The position numbers and the translations under genes were made by a program. This document shows positions 17,857 to 26,600 of a DNA stretch of 46,028 bases, one piece after another. The notes under the pieces were generated by a model, which saw nothing but the letters and a program-made list of their open reading frames with translations, was not told the origin of the DNA and did no database searches. The DNA comes from Heliobacteriaceae bacterium (GTDB taxonomy: Bacteria; Bacillota; Desulfitobacteriia; Heliobacteriales; Heliobacteriaceae): the NCBI GenBank assembly GCA_028707535.1, contig JAQWAU010000004.1:1-46028 (forward strand), read 5' to 3'. Position 1 is the stretch's first letter. Each line of letters starts with the position of its first letter.

Positions 17857-18319
17857 GGGTTTTCTGACCTTTCCAAAGACGGAGGCAAGGGGCACAGTCG
17901 ATGGAAGGGTCCTTTTTGTTATTGGGGCTTGCCTTGTTTTAACCGGAATAATCGTGTTGGCGGCACCGGAAATCGTTACGGAATGGTTAGCGGTAAAAGG
18001 CAAGCTACCGGCAACGGAAACGGCGGCGCCGGCAGTTGACCGGCGGGAGGAACCGGCGCCGGTTTCCCGGTTCGACACAACGTCGAGGCCGGTGTCGGCA
18101 AAAGAACCGAATACAGTTGCGATTTTTGTTACTGATGCGGACTCTTCGGAGATGGTGGCCAAAAAACTGCAAGTAGCCGGGATCATACCCGATGCGGTGG
18201 CCTTCAACCGATTTTTAATGGCTGAAGGGTATGCAAGACGGATTCAGAATGGCAATCATTATTTAACGGCAGAGATGACCGCGGAAGAATTGGCAAAACG
18301 CTTGGCCGGTATGCGTTGA
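17843..18319 (+). CDS. Membrane-anchored protein with MltG/YceG-type N-terminal domain only
   Basis: A 158-residue protein with one membrane span (about residues 22-42), a Pro/Ala-rich linker and a C-terminal domain (about 90-155; FVTDADSSEMVAKKLQVAG, YLTAEMTAEELAKRL) that resembles the LysM-like N-terminal domain of the lytic transglycosylase MltG/YceG. The catalytic domain is absent, so it may bind wall or partner proteins rather than cut glycan. The start is uncertain: TTG 17843, with GGGGAG at 17828-17833, is the best candidate and lies inside the end of the preceding gene. It is the last gene before the rpsB promoter. Confidence 0.68.
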   Translation: MRSAKGFLTFPKTEARGTVDGRVLFVIGACLVLTGIIVLAAPEIVTEWLAVKGKLPATETAAPAVDRREEPAPVSRFDTTSRPVSAKEPNTVAIFVTDADSSEMVAKKLQVAGIIPDAVAFNRFLMAEGYARRIQNGNHYLTAEMTAEELAKRLAGMR

Positions 18320-18330
18320 ACAGGGGCGTT

Positions 18331-18358
18331 TTGCTTGCCTCTATAGGCAAAATATGAT
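18331..18358 (+). promoter_or_regulatory. Probable sigma-A promoter of rpsB-tsf
   Basis: TTGCTT at 18331-18336 and TATGAT at 18353-18358 are separated by 16 bases, in the 164-base gap between the flagellar locus and rpsB. The -10 matches consensus at five of six bases; the -35 is weak. A short inverted repeat (TTGCC/GGCAA, 18335-18350) lies within the spacer. Confidence 0.55.
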
Positions 18359-18396
18359 AAAATTGCTTTCGGCATATTGAATTCACACGGCTGCGG

Positions 18397-18437
18397 ACCA
18401 TTCCGTCTGGTTCCCGGTTTAACCGGGTGACGGGTGG
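18397..18437 (+). ncRNA. Structured 5' leader of rpsB (candidate S2-responsive element)
   Basis: Three stacked helices can form: CCA 18398-18400 with TGG 18435-18437, CCGTC 18403-18407 with GACGG 18429-18433, and CCCGG 18413-18417 with CCGGG 18423-18427, closed by a TTTAA loop. The element sits between the probable promoter and the rpsB ribosome site. Leaders of rpsB operons often bind S2 for feedback control; that this one does so is inference. Confidence 0.5.
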
Positions 18438-18483
18438 CATGAGGCAACCGGAGGTATTTAAACCGGGGGAGGAGGTGGACGTT

Positions 18484-19182
18484 ATGGCGGTAATATCTAT
18501 GAAACAGTTGTTGGAAGCAGGGGTTCATTTTGGCCACCAAACTCGCCGTTGGAACCCGAAAATGGCGCCGTACATTTTTACGGAACGTAATGGTATTTAC
18601 ATTATCGATTTACAGAAAACGGTCCGGAAAGTGGATGAAGCCTACAACTTTGTACGCGAGATTGCCGGTCAAGGCAAAAAAGTTCTTTTTGTCGGCACAA
18701 AGAAACAGGCGCAAGATTCGGTAAAAGAAGAAGCGGAACGTTGTGGCATGTTTTACGTGAATGTGCGCTGGCTGGGTGGAATGCTAACCAACTTTCAAAC
18801 CATTCAAAAGCGGATCTCCCGTTTGCGGGAATTGGAAAAAATGGAGGCTGACGGTACTTTCCAATTGTTGCCCAAAAAAGAAGTTGCGCAGTTGGTTCAC
18901 CAAAAGGAAAAACTGCAACGTTTCCTTGGTGGCATCAAGGATATGAAGGAACTGCCGGGAGCCATTTTTGTTATCGACCCGCGCAAAGAACGCATTGCCG
19001 TTGCCGAAGGTCGGCGGTTGCGGATTCCCTTAATCGGGATTGTCGATACCAACTGTGACCCGGACGAGATTGACTATGTTATCCCGGCTAATGATGATGC
19101 GATTAGGGCAGTAAAGCTATTAACCTCGAAGATGGCCGATGCCGTTCTGGAAGGCAATCAAGGACAATCCGACGCCCAGTAG
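18484..19182 (+). CDS. rpsB: 30S ribosomal protein S2
   Basis: A 232-residue S2 protein that begins [23 protein letters not shown] and contains [26 protein letters not shown] and [11 protein letters not shown], all standard S2 stretches. S2 joins late in assembly of the small ribosomal subunit, on the back between head and body, and is needed for S1 binding. ATG 18484 follows a very strong GGAGGAGGTGG. A strong terminator-like hairpin separates it from tsf. The frame stays open upstream to 18427, but those codons belong to the leader. Confidence 0.97.
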   Translation: MAVISMKQLLEAGVHFGHQTRRWNPKMAPYIFTERNGIYIIDLQKTVRKVDEAYNFVREIAGQGKKVLFVGTKKQAQDSVKEEAERCGMFYVNVRWLGGMLTNFQTIQKRISRLRELEKMEADGTFQLLPKKEVAQLVHQKEKLQRFLGGIKDMKELPGAIFVIDPRKERIAVAEGRRLRIPLIGIVDTNCDPDEIDYVIPANDDAIRAVKLLTSKMADAVLEGNQGQSDAQ

Positions 19183-19199
19183 CGGCAACGGGGTAACCG

Positions 19200-19228
19200 G
19201 GGGAAACCCCTGGTTTCCCCTTTTTTTT
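19200..19228 (+). terminator. Intrinsic terminator between rpsB and tsf
   Basis: A perfect 9-bp stem (GGGGAAACC 19200-19208 with GGTTTCCCC 19212-19220), a three-base loop and eight T. It probably lowers tsf expression relative to rpsB or isolates the two. A weak promoter-like pair (TTGAAT 19227, TAAAAT 19252, 19-base spacer) follows and could restart transcription for tsf. Confidence 0.88.
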
Positions 19229-19290
19229 GAATAGAATACTTGGCTTCAGGGTAAAATAATGAGATGGAAACTAAGTAGGGGGGAGTAAAT

Positions 19291-19938
19291 GTGGTAACTG
19301 CCGCGATGGTTAAAGAATTACGGGAACGCACCGGTGCGGGGATGATGGATTGCAAAAAAGCGTTGACCGAGACCAACGGTGATTTGGAAAAGGCGGTAAC
19401 CTTATTGCGGGAGAAAGGCTTGGCTGCCGCAGCGAAAAAAGCCGGACGCGTTGCTGCCGAAGGACGGGTAGAGTCTTATATTCACGGGGCCGGCCGCATC
19501 GGTGTGCTGGTGGAAGTGAACTGTGAAACTGATTTTGTCGCTAAGGCTGAGGAATACCGGCTTTTGTGCCGGGATATTGCCATGCAGATCGCTGCATCCA
19601 AACCGGAATATGTTTCCCGGGAAGAAGTACCGGCCGAGGTGCAGGAAAGAGAAAAAGAGATCCTCCGCGTTCAGGCTTTGAATGAAGGTAAACCGGCCCA
19701 CATTGTCGACAAGATGGTTATCGGCCGGATGGACAAATTTTACAAAGAAGCCTGTTTGATGGAACAACCCTTTATTAAGAATCCCGACCAGACCGTTCAG
19801 GGTATGGTTAACGAAGCAATCGCCCGGATTGGCGAAAATATCAGTGTCCGCCGATTTGTGCGCTTTGAGATGGGTGAAGGGCTGACCAAACGGCAACAAG
19901 ATTTGGCTGGTGAAGTAATGGCGGAGATAAGCAAATAG
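19291..19938 (+). CDS. tsf: Translation elongation factor Ts
   Basis: A 215-residue EF-Ts with the N-terminal UBA-like domain ([20 protein letters not shown]), the core Tu-binding stretch ([11 protein letters not shown]) and [19 protein letters not shown] in the second subdomain. It is the shorter form, as in many Firmicutes and thermophiles, with one core domain and a C-terminal module. It recycles EF-Tu by releasing GDP. The GTG start is 5 bases after AGGGGGGAG. Confidence 0.96.
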   Translation: MVTAAMVKELRERTGAGMMDCKKALTETNGDLEKAVTLLREKGLAAAAKKAGRVAAEGRVESYIHGAGRIGVLVEVNCETDFVAKAEEYRLLCRDIAMQIAASKPEYVSREEVPAEVQEREKEILRVQALNEGKPAHIVDKMVIGRMDKFYKEACLMEQPFIKNPDQTVQGMVNEAIARIGENISVRRFVRFEMGEGLTKRQQDLAGEVMAEISK

Positions 19939-19963
19939 TTTGTTGGTGCAAAATGGCGATTGA

Positions 19964-19992
19964 AGAGGGGACACAAGGGTGTTCTCTTTTTT
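19964..19992 (+). terminator. Intrinsic terminator after tsf
   Basis: An 11-bp stem containing G-T pairs (19964-19974 with 19979-19989), loop AAGG, followed by a T run. The 75 bases to pyrH after it hold an AT-rich stretch and an imperfect GATAT repeat; I see no clear promoter. Confidence 0.72.
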
Positions 19993-20066
19993 ATAGAAAA
20001 GGATTTTTTTTCACTTTTGTAGAAGGGATATTAGGGTGATATCTAAAAAGGGGAGGAAAAGCCTCG

Positions 20067-20804
20067 TTGCAGCCGAAATACAAACGGGTTGTCCTGAAAT
20101 TAAGCGGGGAAGCACTAGCGGGCAATCAAGGGTATGGTGTTGATGCCGATGTGGTCAATTCCATTGCCGACCAGATTAAAGAAGTCTGGGCACGTGGTGT
20201 ACAGATCGCAGTGGTTGTCGGGGGTGGCAATATTTGGCGGGGCGTTGCTGGTTCCGCTAAAGGTATGGACCGGGCCAATGCCGATTATATGGGGATGTTG
20301 GCTACCGTGATCAATTCTTTGGCAATCCAGGACGCATTGGAAAAACGCGATGTAGCCACCCGGGTGCAAACCGCTATTGAGATGCGCGAAGTTGCTGAAC
20401 CGTATATCCGGCGGCGGGCAATCCGCCATTTGGAAAAAGGTCGGGTGGTTATTTTCGCTGCCGGGACCGGAAACCCCTACTTTTCAACCGATACTACTGC
20501 TGCCTTGCGGGCGGCGGAAATCGAAGCAGAAGTTATTTTAATGGTTAAACGTGGGGTAGACGGGGTTTACGATTCAGATCCTCAAAAGAACCCTGACGCC
20601 AGAAAACTCCCGGAATTAAGTTATATTGATGTACTTAACCGTGGTTTGCGGGTAATGGATGCTACCGCTATTTCACTTTGTATGGACAATCAAATTACCT
20701 TAATTGTGTTTGGCTTAGAAGTGACCGGTAATATCAAACGGGTTATTATGGGAGAAAAAATAGGTAGTGTTGTGGGGAGGGATGATGGTGATCAACGAGA
20801 TTAA
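20067..20804 (+). CDS. pyrH: UMP kinase
   Basis: A 245-residue amino-acid-kinase-fold UMP kinase: [11 protein letters not shown], the glycine loop [44 protein letters not shown] and [12 protein letters not shown]. It makes UDP from UMP with ATP and is allosterically controlled in bacteria. The TTG start follows GGGGAGGAAAAG at 20050. The 3' end overlaps the frr start by about 20 bases, implying coupled translation. tsf-pyrH-frr is a conserved order. Confidence 0.96.
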   Translation: MQPKYKRVVLKLSGEALAGNQGYGVDADVVNSIADQIKEVWARGVQIAVVVGGGNIWRGVAGSAKGMDRANADYMGMLATVINSLAIQDALEKRDVATRVQTAIEMREVAEPYIRRRAIRHLEKGRVVIFAAGTGNPYFSTDTTAALRAAEIEAEVILMVKRGVDGVYDSDPQKNPDARKLPELSYIDVLNRGLRVMDATAISLCMDNQITLIVFGLEVTGNIKRVIMGEKIGSVVGRDDGDQRD

Positions 20805-21339
20805 AAAGGAAACCGAAGAAAAAATGAAAAAATCCGTTGAGGCATTGCGCAAGGAGTATCAGACGATGCGGGCCGGTCGCGCGGTTCCCGCTTTGTTAGA
20901 CAAAGTGATGGTCGAATATTACGGGGTCTCGACGCCACTCAACCAAGTCAGCAGCATTTCTGCGCCGGAAGCCCGGTTGTTGGTGGTGCAACCTTGGGAC
21001 AAAACGGTGTCCGGGGCGATTGAAAAAGCGATCTTAAAAGCAAACCTGGGTCTGAATCCTTCTAATGACGGGAATATTATCCGGTTGGTCGTTCCCCAGT
21101 TAACGCAGGAAAGACGGGCAGAGTTAGTAAAAAATGTTCGTAAACGGGCGGAGGAATTTCGCGTTATCGTTCGCAATATTCGCCGGGAGGCGAATGATGA
21201 GATCAAATCCCTCCAAAAAGAAATTTCAGAAGACGAAGGCAAGCGGGGCCAAGACGATATTCAAAAATTAACGGACAAATACATCAAAGAAATTGACAAG
21301 GTAATGGAGCTTAAAGAAGCAGAAATTATGGAAGTGTAG
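20785..21339 (+). CDS. frr: Ribosome recycling factor
   Basis: A 184-residue RRF of the usual length: [18 protein letters not shown], the [14 protein letters not shown] loop and the long C-terminal helix ending [14 protein letters not shown]. With EF-G it splits post-termination ribosomes. GGGGAGG at 20774-20780 allows ATG 20785 (4 bases) or GTG 20788 (7 bases, giving MINEIKKE, which fits relatives well); ATG 20782 is too close. The start lies inside the end of pyrH. Confidence 0.95.
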   Translation: MVINEIKKETEEKMKKSVEALRKEYQTMRAGRAVPALLDKVMVEYYGVSTPLNQVSSISAPEARLLVVQPWDKTVSGAIEKAILKANLGLNPSNDGNIIRLVVPQLTQERRAELVKNVRKRAEEFRVIVRNIRREANDEIKSLQKEISEDEGKRGQDDIQKLTDKYIKEIDKVMELKEAEIMEV

Positions 21340-21343
21340 TGGT

Positions 21344-21568
21344 GTGTTCTCCGAAGATGAAACGATCTTGAATACCTTAATCGGCCTGACCCTGCCGGAA
21401 GCAGAGCAATATTGCGCCGGTTTGGGAAGGCAAATTACTTTTGTTATGACCGGTTCGGATACCCTCAAGTTCCGGACTGTTGCCAGGATCGTGCGTGTTC
21501 GCCGGACTTCAAGTAACCGATTTGAAGCTGTTTATGTAAAATTTCCCCAACACTTGCCCAAAGATTAA
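21344..21568 (+). CDS. Small conserved-type protein between frr and uppS, function unknown
   Basis: A 74-residue soluble protein. It begins with LIGLTLPEAEQYCAGLGRQI, a pattern like the start of PASTA or potato-inhibitor-type small domains (hydrophobic-G-x-x-L-x-E-A), followed by beta-strand-like VARIVRVRR and VYVKFP. GTG 21344 is 7 bases after GGAAGTG. It starts 4 bases after frr and is followed by a hairpin, so it is co-transcribed with pyrH-frr. I cannot assign a function. Confidence 0.68.
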   Translation: MFSEDETILNTLIGLTLPEAEQYCAGLGRQITFVMTGSDTLKFRTVARIVRVRRTSSNRFEAVYVKFPQHLPKD

Positions 21569-21575
21569 TTTCCAA

Positions 21576-21600
21576 AACCCCCTCGGGTTCCGGGGGGGTT
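21576..21600 (+). terminator. GC-rich hairpin, possible terminator before uppS
   Basis: A stem of 11 pairs including one G-T (21576-21586 with 21590-21600) closed by loop GTT. Only a weak T-rich tract follows (TTCGTTTGTTTTT), so termination may be partial. Confidence 0.5.
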
Positions 21601-21669
21601 ACAAATTCGTTTGTTTTTCGGGTTTTAATTAAACCAGGATTGAATTGGGTAAATCGGGGAGGGTTGAGT

Positions 21670-22455
21670 TTGCTGCTGCGGCGTATTTGGCCGTTTAGCC
21701 GCCGGGAAACGCCAGAAGCTGAAGATGTTTTGCAGGCAAAACTGGATCGAAGGCGACTGCCGAAACATGTGGCAATTATCATGGATGGCAACGGACGCTG
21801 GGCCCAACGGCGGGGACTTCCCCGGGCAGTGGGCCACCGAGCCGGCGTAGAATCATTGCGTTGCGTATTGGAAGCCTGTTGCGAATTGAACATTCCGGTT
21901 TTGACGGTCTATGCTTTTTCGACGGAAAACTGGAAGCGACCGGTGGATGAAGTAAACGCCTTGATGGACCTTTTGGTGGAGTATCTGCGGCGGGAGGTCG
22001 CGGAACTGCATGCTAAAGGGGTGCGGGTTCAAGCAATCGGTAAAATTGGCGCGTTGCCGGTGATGCCACGACAGGAACTGGAACAAGCAATGCGGCAAAC
22101 TGCGGGAAACAACAAGTTGACTTTGAACCTGGCCTTAAATTACGGTGGACGGGTGGAAATCGTTGAGGCGGTTAAAACGATTGCCCGGCAGGCTGCCCAA
22201 GGTGCGCTGCAGCCGGAAAATATTGACGAACAGTTTTTCGGCCGGTACCTTTATACGGCCGGTTTGCCGGATCCCGATCTCTTGATCCGGCCATCAGGGG
22301 AGCTGCGTTTGTCGAATTTTTTATTGTGGCAATCTGCTTACACAGAAATTTGGGTTACGCCGGTATTATGGCCCGATTTTGGTCGGAGAGAATTACTGGA
22401 GGCCCTAATTGCCTTTCAGGGGCGGGAACGCCGTTTCGGTGGAGTTAAGGTCTAG
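21670..22455 (+). CDS. uppS: Undecaprenyl diphosphate synthase (cis-prenyltransferase)
   Basis: A 261-residue cis-prenyltransferase: catalytic IIMDGNGRWAQRRG, GHRAGVESL, YAFSTENWKRP and RPSGELRLSNFLLWQSAYTE. It chains isopentenyl diphosphate onto farnesyl diphosphate to give the C55 lipid carrier for wall synthesis. GGGGAGGG at 21656-21663 favours TTG 21670 (6-base gap) over the in-frame TTG 21664 (no gap) and TTG 21640. cdsA follows 14 bases later. Confidence 0.95.
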   Translation: MLLRRIWPFSRRETPEAEDVLQAKLDRRRLPKHVAIIMDGNGRWAQRRGLPRAVGHRAGVESLRCVLEACCELNIPVLTVYAFSTENWKRPVDEVNALMDLLVEYLRREVAELHAKGVRVQAIGKIGALPVMPRQELEQAMRQTAGNNKLTLNLALNYGGRVEIVEAVKTIARQAAQGALQPENIDEQFFGRYLYTAGLPDPDLLIRPSGELRLSNFLLWQSAYTEIWVTPVLWPDFGRRELLEALIAFQGRERRFGGVKV

Positions 22456-22469
22456 GAGGTACCCACGGC

Positions 22470-23264
22470 ATGCTGGCGGAACGTGTTATTAGTGGTTTAA
22501 TCGGTATTGTTTTGGCTCTCAGTATTGTTTATTTTGGTGGTTGGGTTTTGACCATCACGTTAGCAGTCGTGGCGTTGATCGGTTTTTGGGAATATCGGGC
22601 TTTATTGCGGCGATCGGCGATAAATCCACCAGGCTGGCTGGGGTATCCGTTGATTATCGGGTTGGCCGTTAGTGCTCATTACGGAGCAAAGGGCTTTGAA
22701 TGGCTGATCACCTTAGGTGTCGTGGCTGCTATGGCCTATTTGGTTGTTTCGTTTCCCACCGGGCAACCCCAGGATGGGGCCTCAGCGGTGGTTGGTGCTT
22801 TAGTAGTAGGCTGGCTGTTAAGTTATATAATTTTATTACGGCAGTTACCTAGCGGTATTGAGGCGGTATTTCTTACCTTTTTCCTTACCTGGGGAACCGA
22901 TACCGGCGCTTATTTTATCGGCCGGCGATTCGGGAAAAAGCGACTAGCCCCCAGGTTAAGCCCGCAAAAAACGATCGAAGGTACGATTGGGGGCATGGTC
23001 ACTGCCGGCGTGATTGGTTTTTTCTGCGGAAAGCTTTGGTTTCCCCAGATTGATCCGGGCTTCTGGCTTATTGCCGCTTTGGTCGTTTCATTAATCGGCC
23101 AAATGGGTGATTTGGCGGAATCGGCGCTTAAACGGGCAGTTGGCGCCAAAGATTCAGGAAAGATTATGCCTGGCCATGGGGGGGTGCTGGATCGGATCGA
23201 TAGTCTTCTCTGGACGGCCCCGGCGGTATATTATTTCTTTTTAGGTTTTGGGGGGGTGGTATAA
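22470..23264 (+). CDS. cdsA: Phosphatidate cytidylyltransferase
   Basis: A 264-residue, multi-span membrane enzyme (about seven to eight spans). The family signature is complete near the C-terminus: ESALKRAVGAKDSGKIMPGH followed by GGVLDRIDSLL. It makes CDP-diacylglycerol from phosphatidate and CTP, the branch point for phospholipids. AGGAGGT at the end of uppS serves ATG 22470. The stop shares its last base with the next start (TAATG). Confidence 0.95.
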   Translation: MLAERVISGLIGIVLALSIVYFGGWVLTITLAVVALIGFWEYRALLRRSAINPPGWLGYPLIIGLAVSAHYGAKGFEWLITLGVVAAMAYLVVSFPTGQPQDGASAVVGALVVGWLLSYIILLRQLPSGIEAVFLTFFLTWGTDTGAYFIGRRFGKKRLAPRLSPQKTIEGTIGGMVTAGVIGFFCGKLWFPQIDPGFWLIAALVVSLIGQMGDLAESALKRAVGAKDSGKIMPGHGGVLDRIDSLLWTAPAVYYFFLGFGGVV

Positions 23265-24367
23265 TGAGCCAGCAACAAGATTTACTGACCACCCTTTTAC
23301 GGCTGGCGATTTGGACTTTAGCCCTGGCTTTTGGCTATTTTGTGCTCGAGTATGCCCTACCGGTATCTGCCGAGGTGGCCGGCCAGGTTTTTTCAGCCTT
23401 GTTGCCGTTCATTATCGGTGCCTTGGTCGCTTTGTTCATTGAGCCGGTAGTAACTAGAATATCTAAACGTTTGGGGCTTTCCCGGGGGTTAGCCACCTTT
23501 ATTTCGCTAATCATTTTTTTGGGACTAATTACCTTCGGCCTGACGGTAATTATCAGTAGGCTGGTGGTCGAGTTAATTAAAATTTCTGCCACTTTGCCTT
23601 CACCTCAGCGGTTCGGGGAGTTTTTTAGTTCTTGGGTGGATGCGGCGGCCCCTTATTATGCTGTTATTCATTCTTCTCCCGAAGTAATGAGTACCCTCCA
23701 AAACGGGATGGCGGAAATTTTAATGGGCGTAAAAAGCATGATGGTTTCTGGTTCAAACTATTTGCTGGATGTTCTGGCGGCGTTACCTGGCTTTTTTACC
23801 ATATTAATCTTCAGTTTGATTGCCAGCTTCTTTCTTAGCCGGGATAAAGGTTTGATCCTTGACGGGATCTACCGGCTGGTTCCTGCCGGCCGGGCGGTGC
23901 AGATTCGTCAGGTGCTGGTTGATTTGGGTAAAGCATTTATGGGTTTTATTCGCGCCCAAACAATCCTGATTTCCATTACGGGTTTGATTACTATTGCCGG
24001 CTTGTCGCTATTGGGTGTAGAATATGCTTTTACGGTGGGTGTATTGACAGGACTGCTGGACCTTTTGCCGATTGTGGGGCCGGGATTAATTATGGTGCCC
24101 TGGGTTGGCTGGGAGCTAATCATGGGAAAATATACGCTGGCGGCCCAACTGGCGATAGTATACGGGGTATTAGTGCTGGTTCGACAGCTGATTGAACCCA
24201 AGGTGGTAGCAGATTCGATCGGCTTACACCCGCTGGCGACTTTGATCTCGCTTTATGTGGGGATGAAGACGTTTGGGGTTGCCGGGATCATTATCGGGCC
24301 ATCGGTGGTATTGTTGGTAATCTCGATGTATCGGGCGGGTGTATTCCCGCAGCGCCACGTGAGGTGA
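23264..24367 (+). CDS. AI-2E/YtvI-family membrane protein
   Basis: A 367-residue polytopic protein with about seven to eight membrane spans: a pair near the N-terminus, a hydrophilic stretch (about residues 105-165), then further spans with family residues LLPIVGPGLIMVPWVGWEL and EPKVVADSIGLHPLATLISLYVG (given here in parts of the C-terminal half). The family includes sporulation protein YtvI and transporters of the AI-2E exporter superfamily; the substrate is unknown here. It is inserted between cdsA and dxr, which are adjacent in B. subtilis, and is translationally coupled to cdsA. Confidence 0.85.
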   Translation: MSQQQDLLTTLLRLAIWTLALAFGYFVLEYALPVSAEVAGQVFSALLPFIIGALVALFIEPVVTRISKRLGLSRGLATFISLIIFLGLITFGLTVIISRLVVELIKISATLPSPQRFGEFFSSWVDAAAPYYAVIHSSPEVMSTLQNGMAEILMGVKSMMVSGSNYLLDVLAALPGFFTILIFSLIASFFLSRDKGLILDGIYRLVPAGRAVQIRQVLVDLGKAFMGFIRAQTILISITGLITIAGLSLLGVEYAFTVGVLTGLLDLLPIVGPGLIMVPWVGWELIMGKYTLAAQLAIVYGVLVLVRQLIEPKVVADSIGLHPLATLISLYVGMKTFGVAGIIIGPSVVLLVISMYRAGVFPQRHVR

Positions 24368-24373
24368 AGATAG

Positions 24374-25540
24374 ATGACTAAACGGATTGCAATTTTGGGG
24401 TCGACCGGTTCGATCGGTCAGCAAACTTTGGCTGTTGTCGATCAAAACCCGCAGCAATTGCAGGTGATTGCCTTGGCGGCCGGGACGAATTGGCGGAAAA
24501 TGCTGGACCAGGTGCGCCGTTACCAACCGGAAATGGTGGCGATGACGGATATGGCTGCAGCCGAACAGCTGGCGGCGGCCTTGAACCGGGAGCGGTTGAG
24601 TGTGCCGGTAATGGCTGGGGAAGAGGGGCTTAACCGGGTAGCGACCCACCCGGTTGCTGATACGGTTGTTACTGCGGTAAGTGGTGCTGTCGGGTTAGGC
24701 CCGACCTTGGCGGCGATTGCGGCGGGAAAAAATATTGCCCTGGCCAATAAGGAGACCTTGGTGGCGGCCGGTTCGTTAGTCATGGCGGCAGTAAAGCAGC
24801 AAGGTGTTGCCCTTTTACCGGTGGATAGTGAGCATTCAGCTTTGTTTCAATGCTTGCAGGGCCAGGAGTGCGATGATGTGCGCTTAATTCTAACCGCTTC
24901 CGGGGGGCCTTTCCGGGAGTGGTCGGCAGCCAAAATAGACGAAGTTACGCCGGAAGCTGCTCTTAGCCACCCAAACTGGCGGATGGGGCCCAAAATTACC
25001 ATCGACTCCGCCACTTTAATGAATAAAGGTTTAGAGGTAATTGAGGCCTACTGGTTATTTGGGGTCGAATTCGACCGGATTTCGGTTTTAATTCACCCGC
25101 AAAGCATTGTTCATTCCTTAGTTGAATTCGCTGATGGCTCGGTAATGGCGCAAATGGGTGTTCCGGATATGTGTCTGCCGATCCAGTATGCTCTATCCTA
25201 CCCGAAGCGGTGGCCTGCCTCTCGCCCCCGCTTGGACTTGGCCGGTTTAAGCCAATTGACCTTTTCGCTTCCTGACCTTCAACGGTTTCCCTGTCTGGCC
25301 TTAGCCTTGGCGGCCGGGAAGGCCGGTGGCTCCTTGCCGGCAGTGATGAATGCCGCCAATGAAGTGGCGGTTGCGGCCTTTTTGGCACGGAGGATTGGGT
25401 TTACCGCTATTCCCCGGGTTGTGAAGGAGACCATGGACACCCACGCCTGGTGCGCTGATCCCGATTTAACGGCGATCCGGTGCGCCGACCACTGGGCGCG
25501 GGAGCAAGCGGAAAGACGAATTAGGGAGGTTACGGCATGA
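24374..25540 (+). CDS. dxr: 1-deoxy-D-xylulose 5-phosphate reductoisomerase
   Basis: A 388-residue MEP-pathway enzyme. NADPH-binding GSTGSIGQQTL is at the N-terminus; LANKETLVAAGSLVM, LTASGGPFR, MGPKITIDSATLMNKGLEV and ANEVAVAAFL follow, covering the metal and substrate sites. It turns DXP into MEP. Its neighbours uppS and ispG use or feed the same isoprenoid route. GAGGTGA lies upstream of ATG 24374. The stop overlaps the rseP start (ATGA). Confidence 0.96.
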   Translation: MTKRIAILGSTGSIGQQTLAVVDQNPQQLQVIALAAGTNWRKMLDQVRRYQPEMVAMTDMAAAEQLAAALNRERLSVPVMAGEEGLNRVATHPVADTVVTAVSGAVGLGPTLAAIAAGKNIALANKETLVAAGSLVMAAVKQQGVALLPVDSEHSALFQCLQGQECDDVRLILTASGGPFREWSAAKIDEVTPEAALSHPNWRMGPKITIDSATLMNKGLEVIEAYWLFGVEFDRISVLIHPQSIVHSLVEFADGSVMAQMGVPDMCLPIQYALSYPKRWPASRPRLDLAGLSQLTFSLPDLQRFPCLALALAAGKAGGSLPAVMNAANEVAVAAFLARRIGFTAIPRVVKETMDTHAWCADPDLTAIRCADHWAREQAERRIREVTA

Positions 25541-26592
25541 TTACATTCTTGGCGACTATTTTCGTCTTCGGGTTAATGATCTTTTTTCACGAGTTGGGCC
25601 ACTTCGTTGTTGCCAAGTTGACCGGAGTGCGGGTATTGGAATTCAGCGTGGGGATGGGCAGCAAACTGTTTAGCTTCCGTCACGGATCTACCCTTTACGC
25701 CATGCGATTATTGCCGGTTGGTGGTTATGTGCGGATGGCCGGGATGGATCCGGAGGAAATGCGTACCAACCCGAGCATCGCCTCCGACCCGGGAAGTTTT
25801 AACAATAAGTCGTTAGGTCAGCGGGCGGCGGTGATTTTTGCCGGTTCGTTCATGAATTTCTTTTTGGCTTTTCTGTTATTTATCTACATTTTTACAATTA
25901 TCGGGATTCCCAAATTTTCAAATGTGATTGGGGAAGTAATGCCGGACAAACCAGCCGCTATCGCCGGTATTCAAGCCGGTGACCGGATTCTGGCCGTAAA
26001 TGGTCAGGAGACCAGTGACTGGTTGGCGTTGATTGCGGAGATCCGACCGAATTCCAATCAGGAATTGCAGTTACGGTTGGAACGTGATGGCCAAATTGTT
26101 CAGGTCCCGGTAGTGCCGGTACTTGATGTGGAGCGTAATATCGGTCAAATCGGCATTATGGTCGATGAAGGGACCATGAGCGTAGAGCGGAAAGGCTTTT
26201 TCACCGCGTTAAATCTTGGCCTCACCAATACGTATGAACTAACCGTGATGGTGGTTAAATCTTTGGTGCAAATGATTACCGGGCGGATTCCGGCCGATGT
26301 CGGCGGCCCGGTGTTGATTGTTAGTGAAATTGGCAAGGCGGCAAGTACCGGCATGGAAAACCTGTTGCTGTTGGCAGCTATTCTATCGATCAACTTAGGG
26401 GTGATCAATCTTTTTCCCATTCCGGCCTTGGATGGCAGCCGGTTGCTTTTCCTCGGTTTTGAGGCTTTGCGTGGCAAGCCGATTGATCCGGCTAAAGAAA
26501 ACATGATTCATTTGGTGGGATTTGCTTTCTTAATCTTTTTGATGGTGTTGATTGCCTACAATGACGTAATCCGGTTGTTAGGAGGGGGTTAA
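25537..26592 (+). CDS. rseP: Site-2 intramembrane metalloprotease RseP/RasP
   Basis: A 351-residue S2P protease with zinc motif HELGH at about residues 18-22, one PDZ domain (about 120-200; AGIQAGDRILAVNGQ) and the second motif NLFPIPALDG in a C-terminal span. RasP in B. subtilis cuts anti-sigma RsiW and remnant signal peptides. The start overlaps the dxr stop. dxr-rseP is a conserved pair. Confidence 0.95.
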   Translation: MITFLATIFVFGLMIFFHELGHFVVAKLTGVRVLEFSVGMGSKLFSFRHGSTLYAMRLLPVGGYVRMAGMDPEEMRTNPSIASDPGSFNNKSLGQRAAVIFAGSFMNFFLAFLLFIYIFTIIGIPKFSNVIGEVMPDKPAAIAGIQAGDRILAVNGQETSDWLALIAEIRPNSNQELQLRLERDGQIVQVPVVPVLDVERNIGQIGIMVDEGTMSVERKGFFTALNLGLTNTYELTVMVVKSLVQMITGRIPADVGGPVLIVSEIGKAASTGMENLLLLAAILSINLGVINLFPIPALDGSRLLFLGFEALRGKPIDPAKENMIHLVGFAFLIFLMVLIAYNDVIRLLGGG

Positions 26593-26600
26593 TCACGGCT

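Noticed and set aside
19227-19257. Promoter for tsf (TTGAAT, 19-base spacer, TAAAAT)
   Set aside because: The spacer is long and the -35 overlaps the terminator T-run; kept only as a remark, not as a feature.
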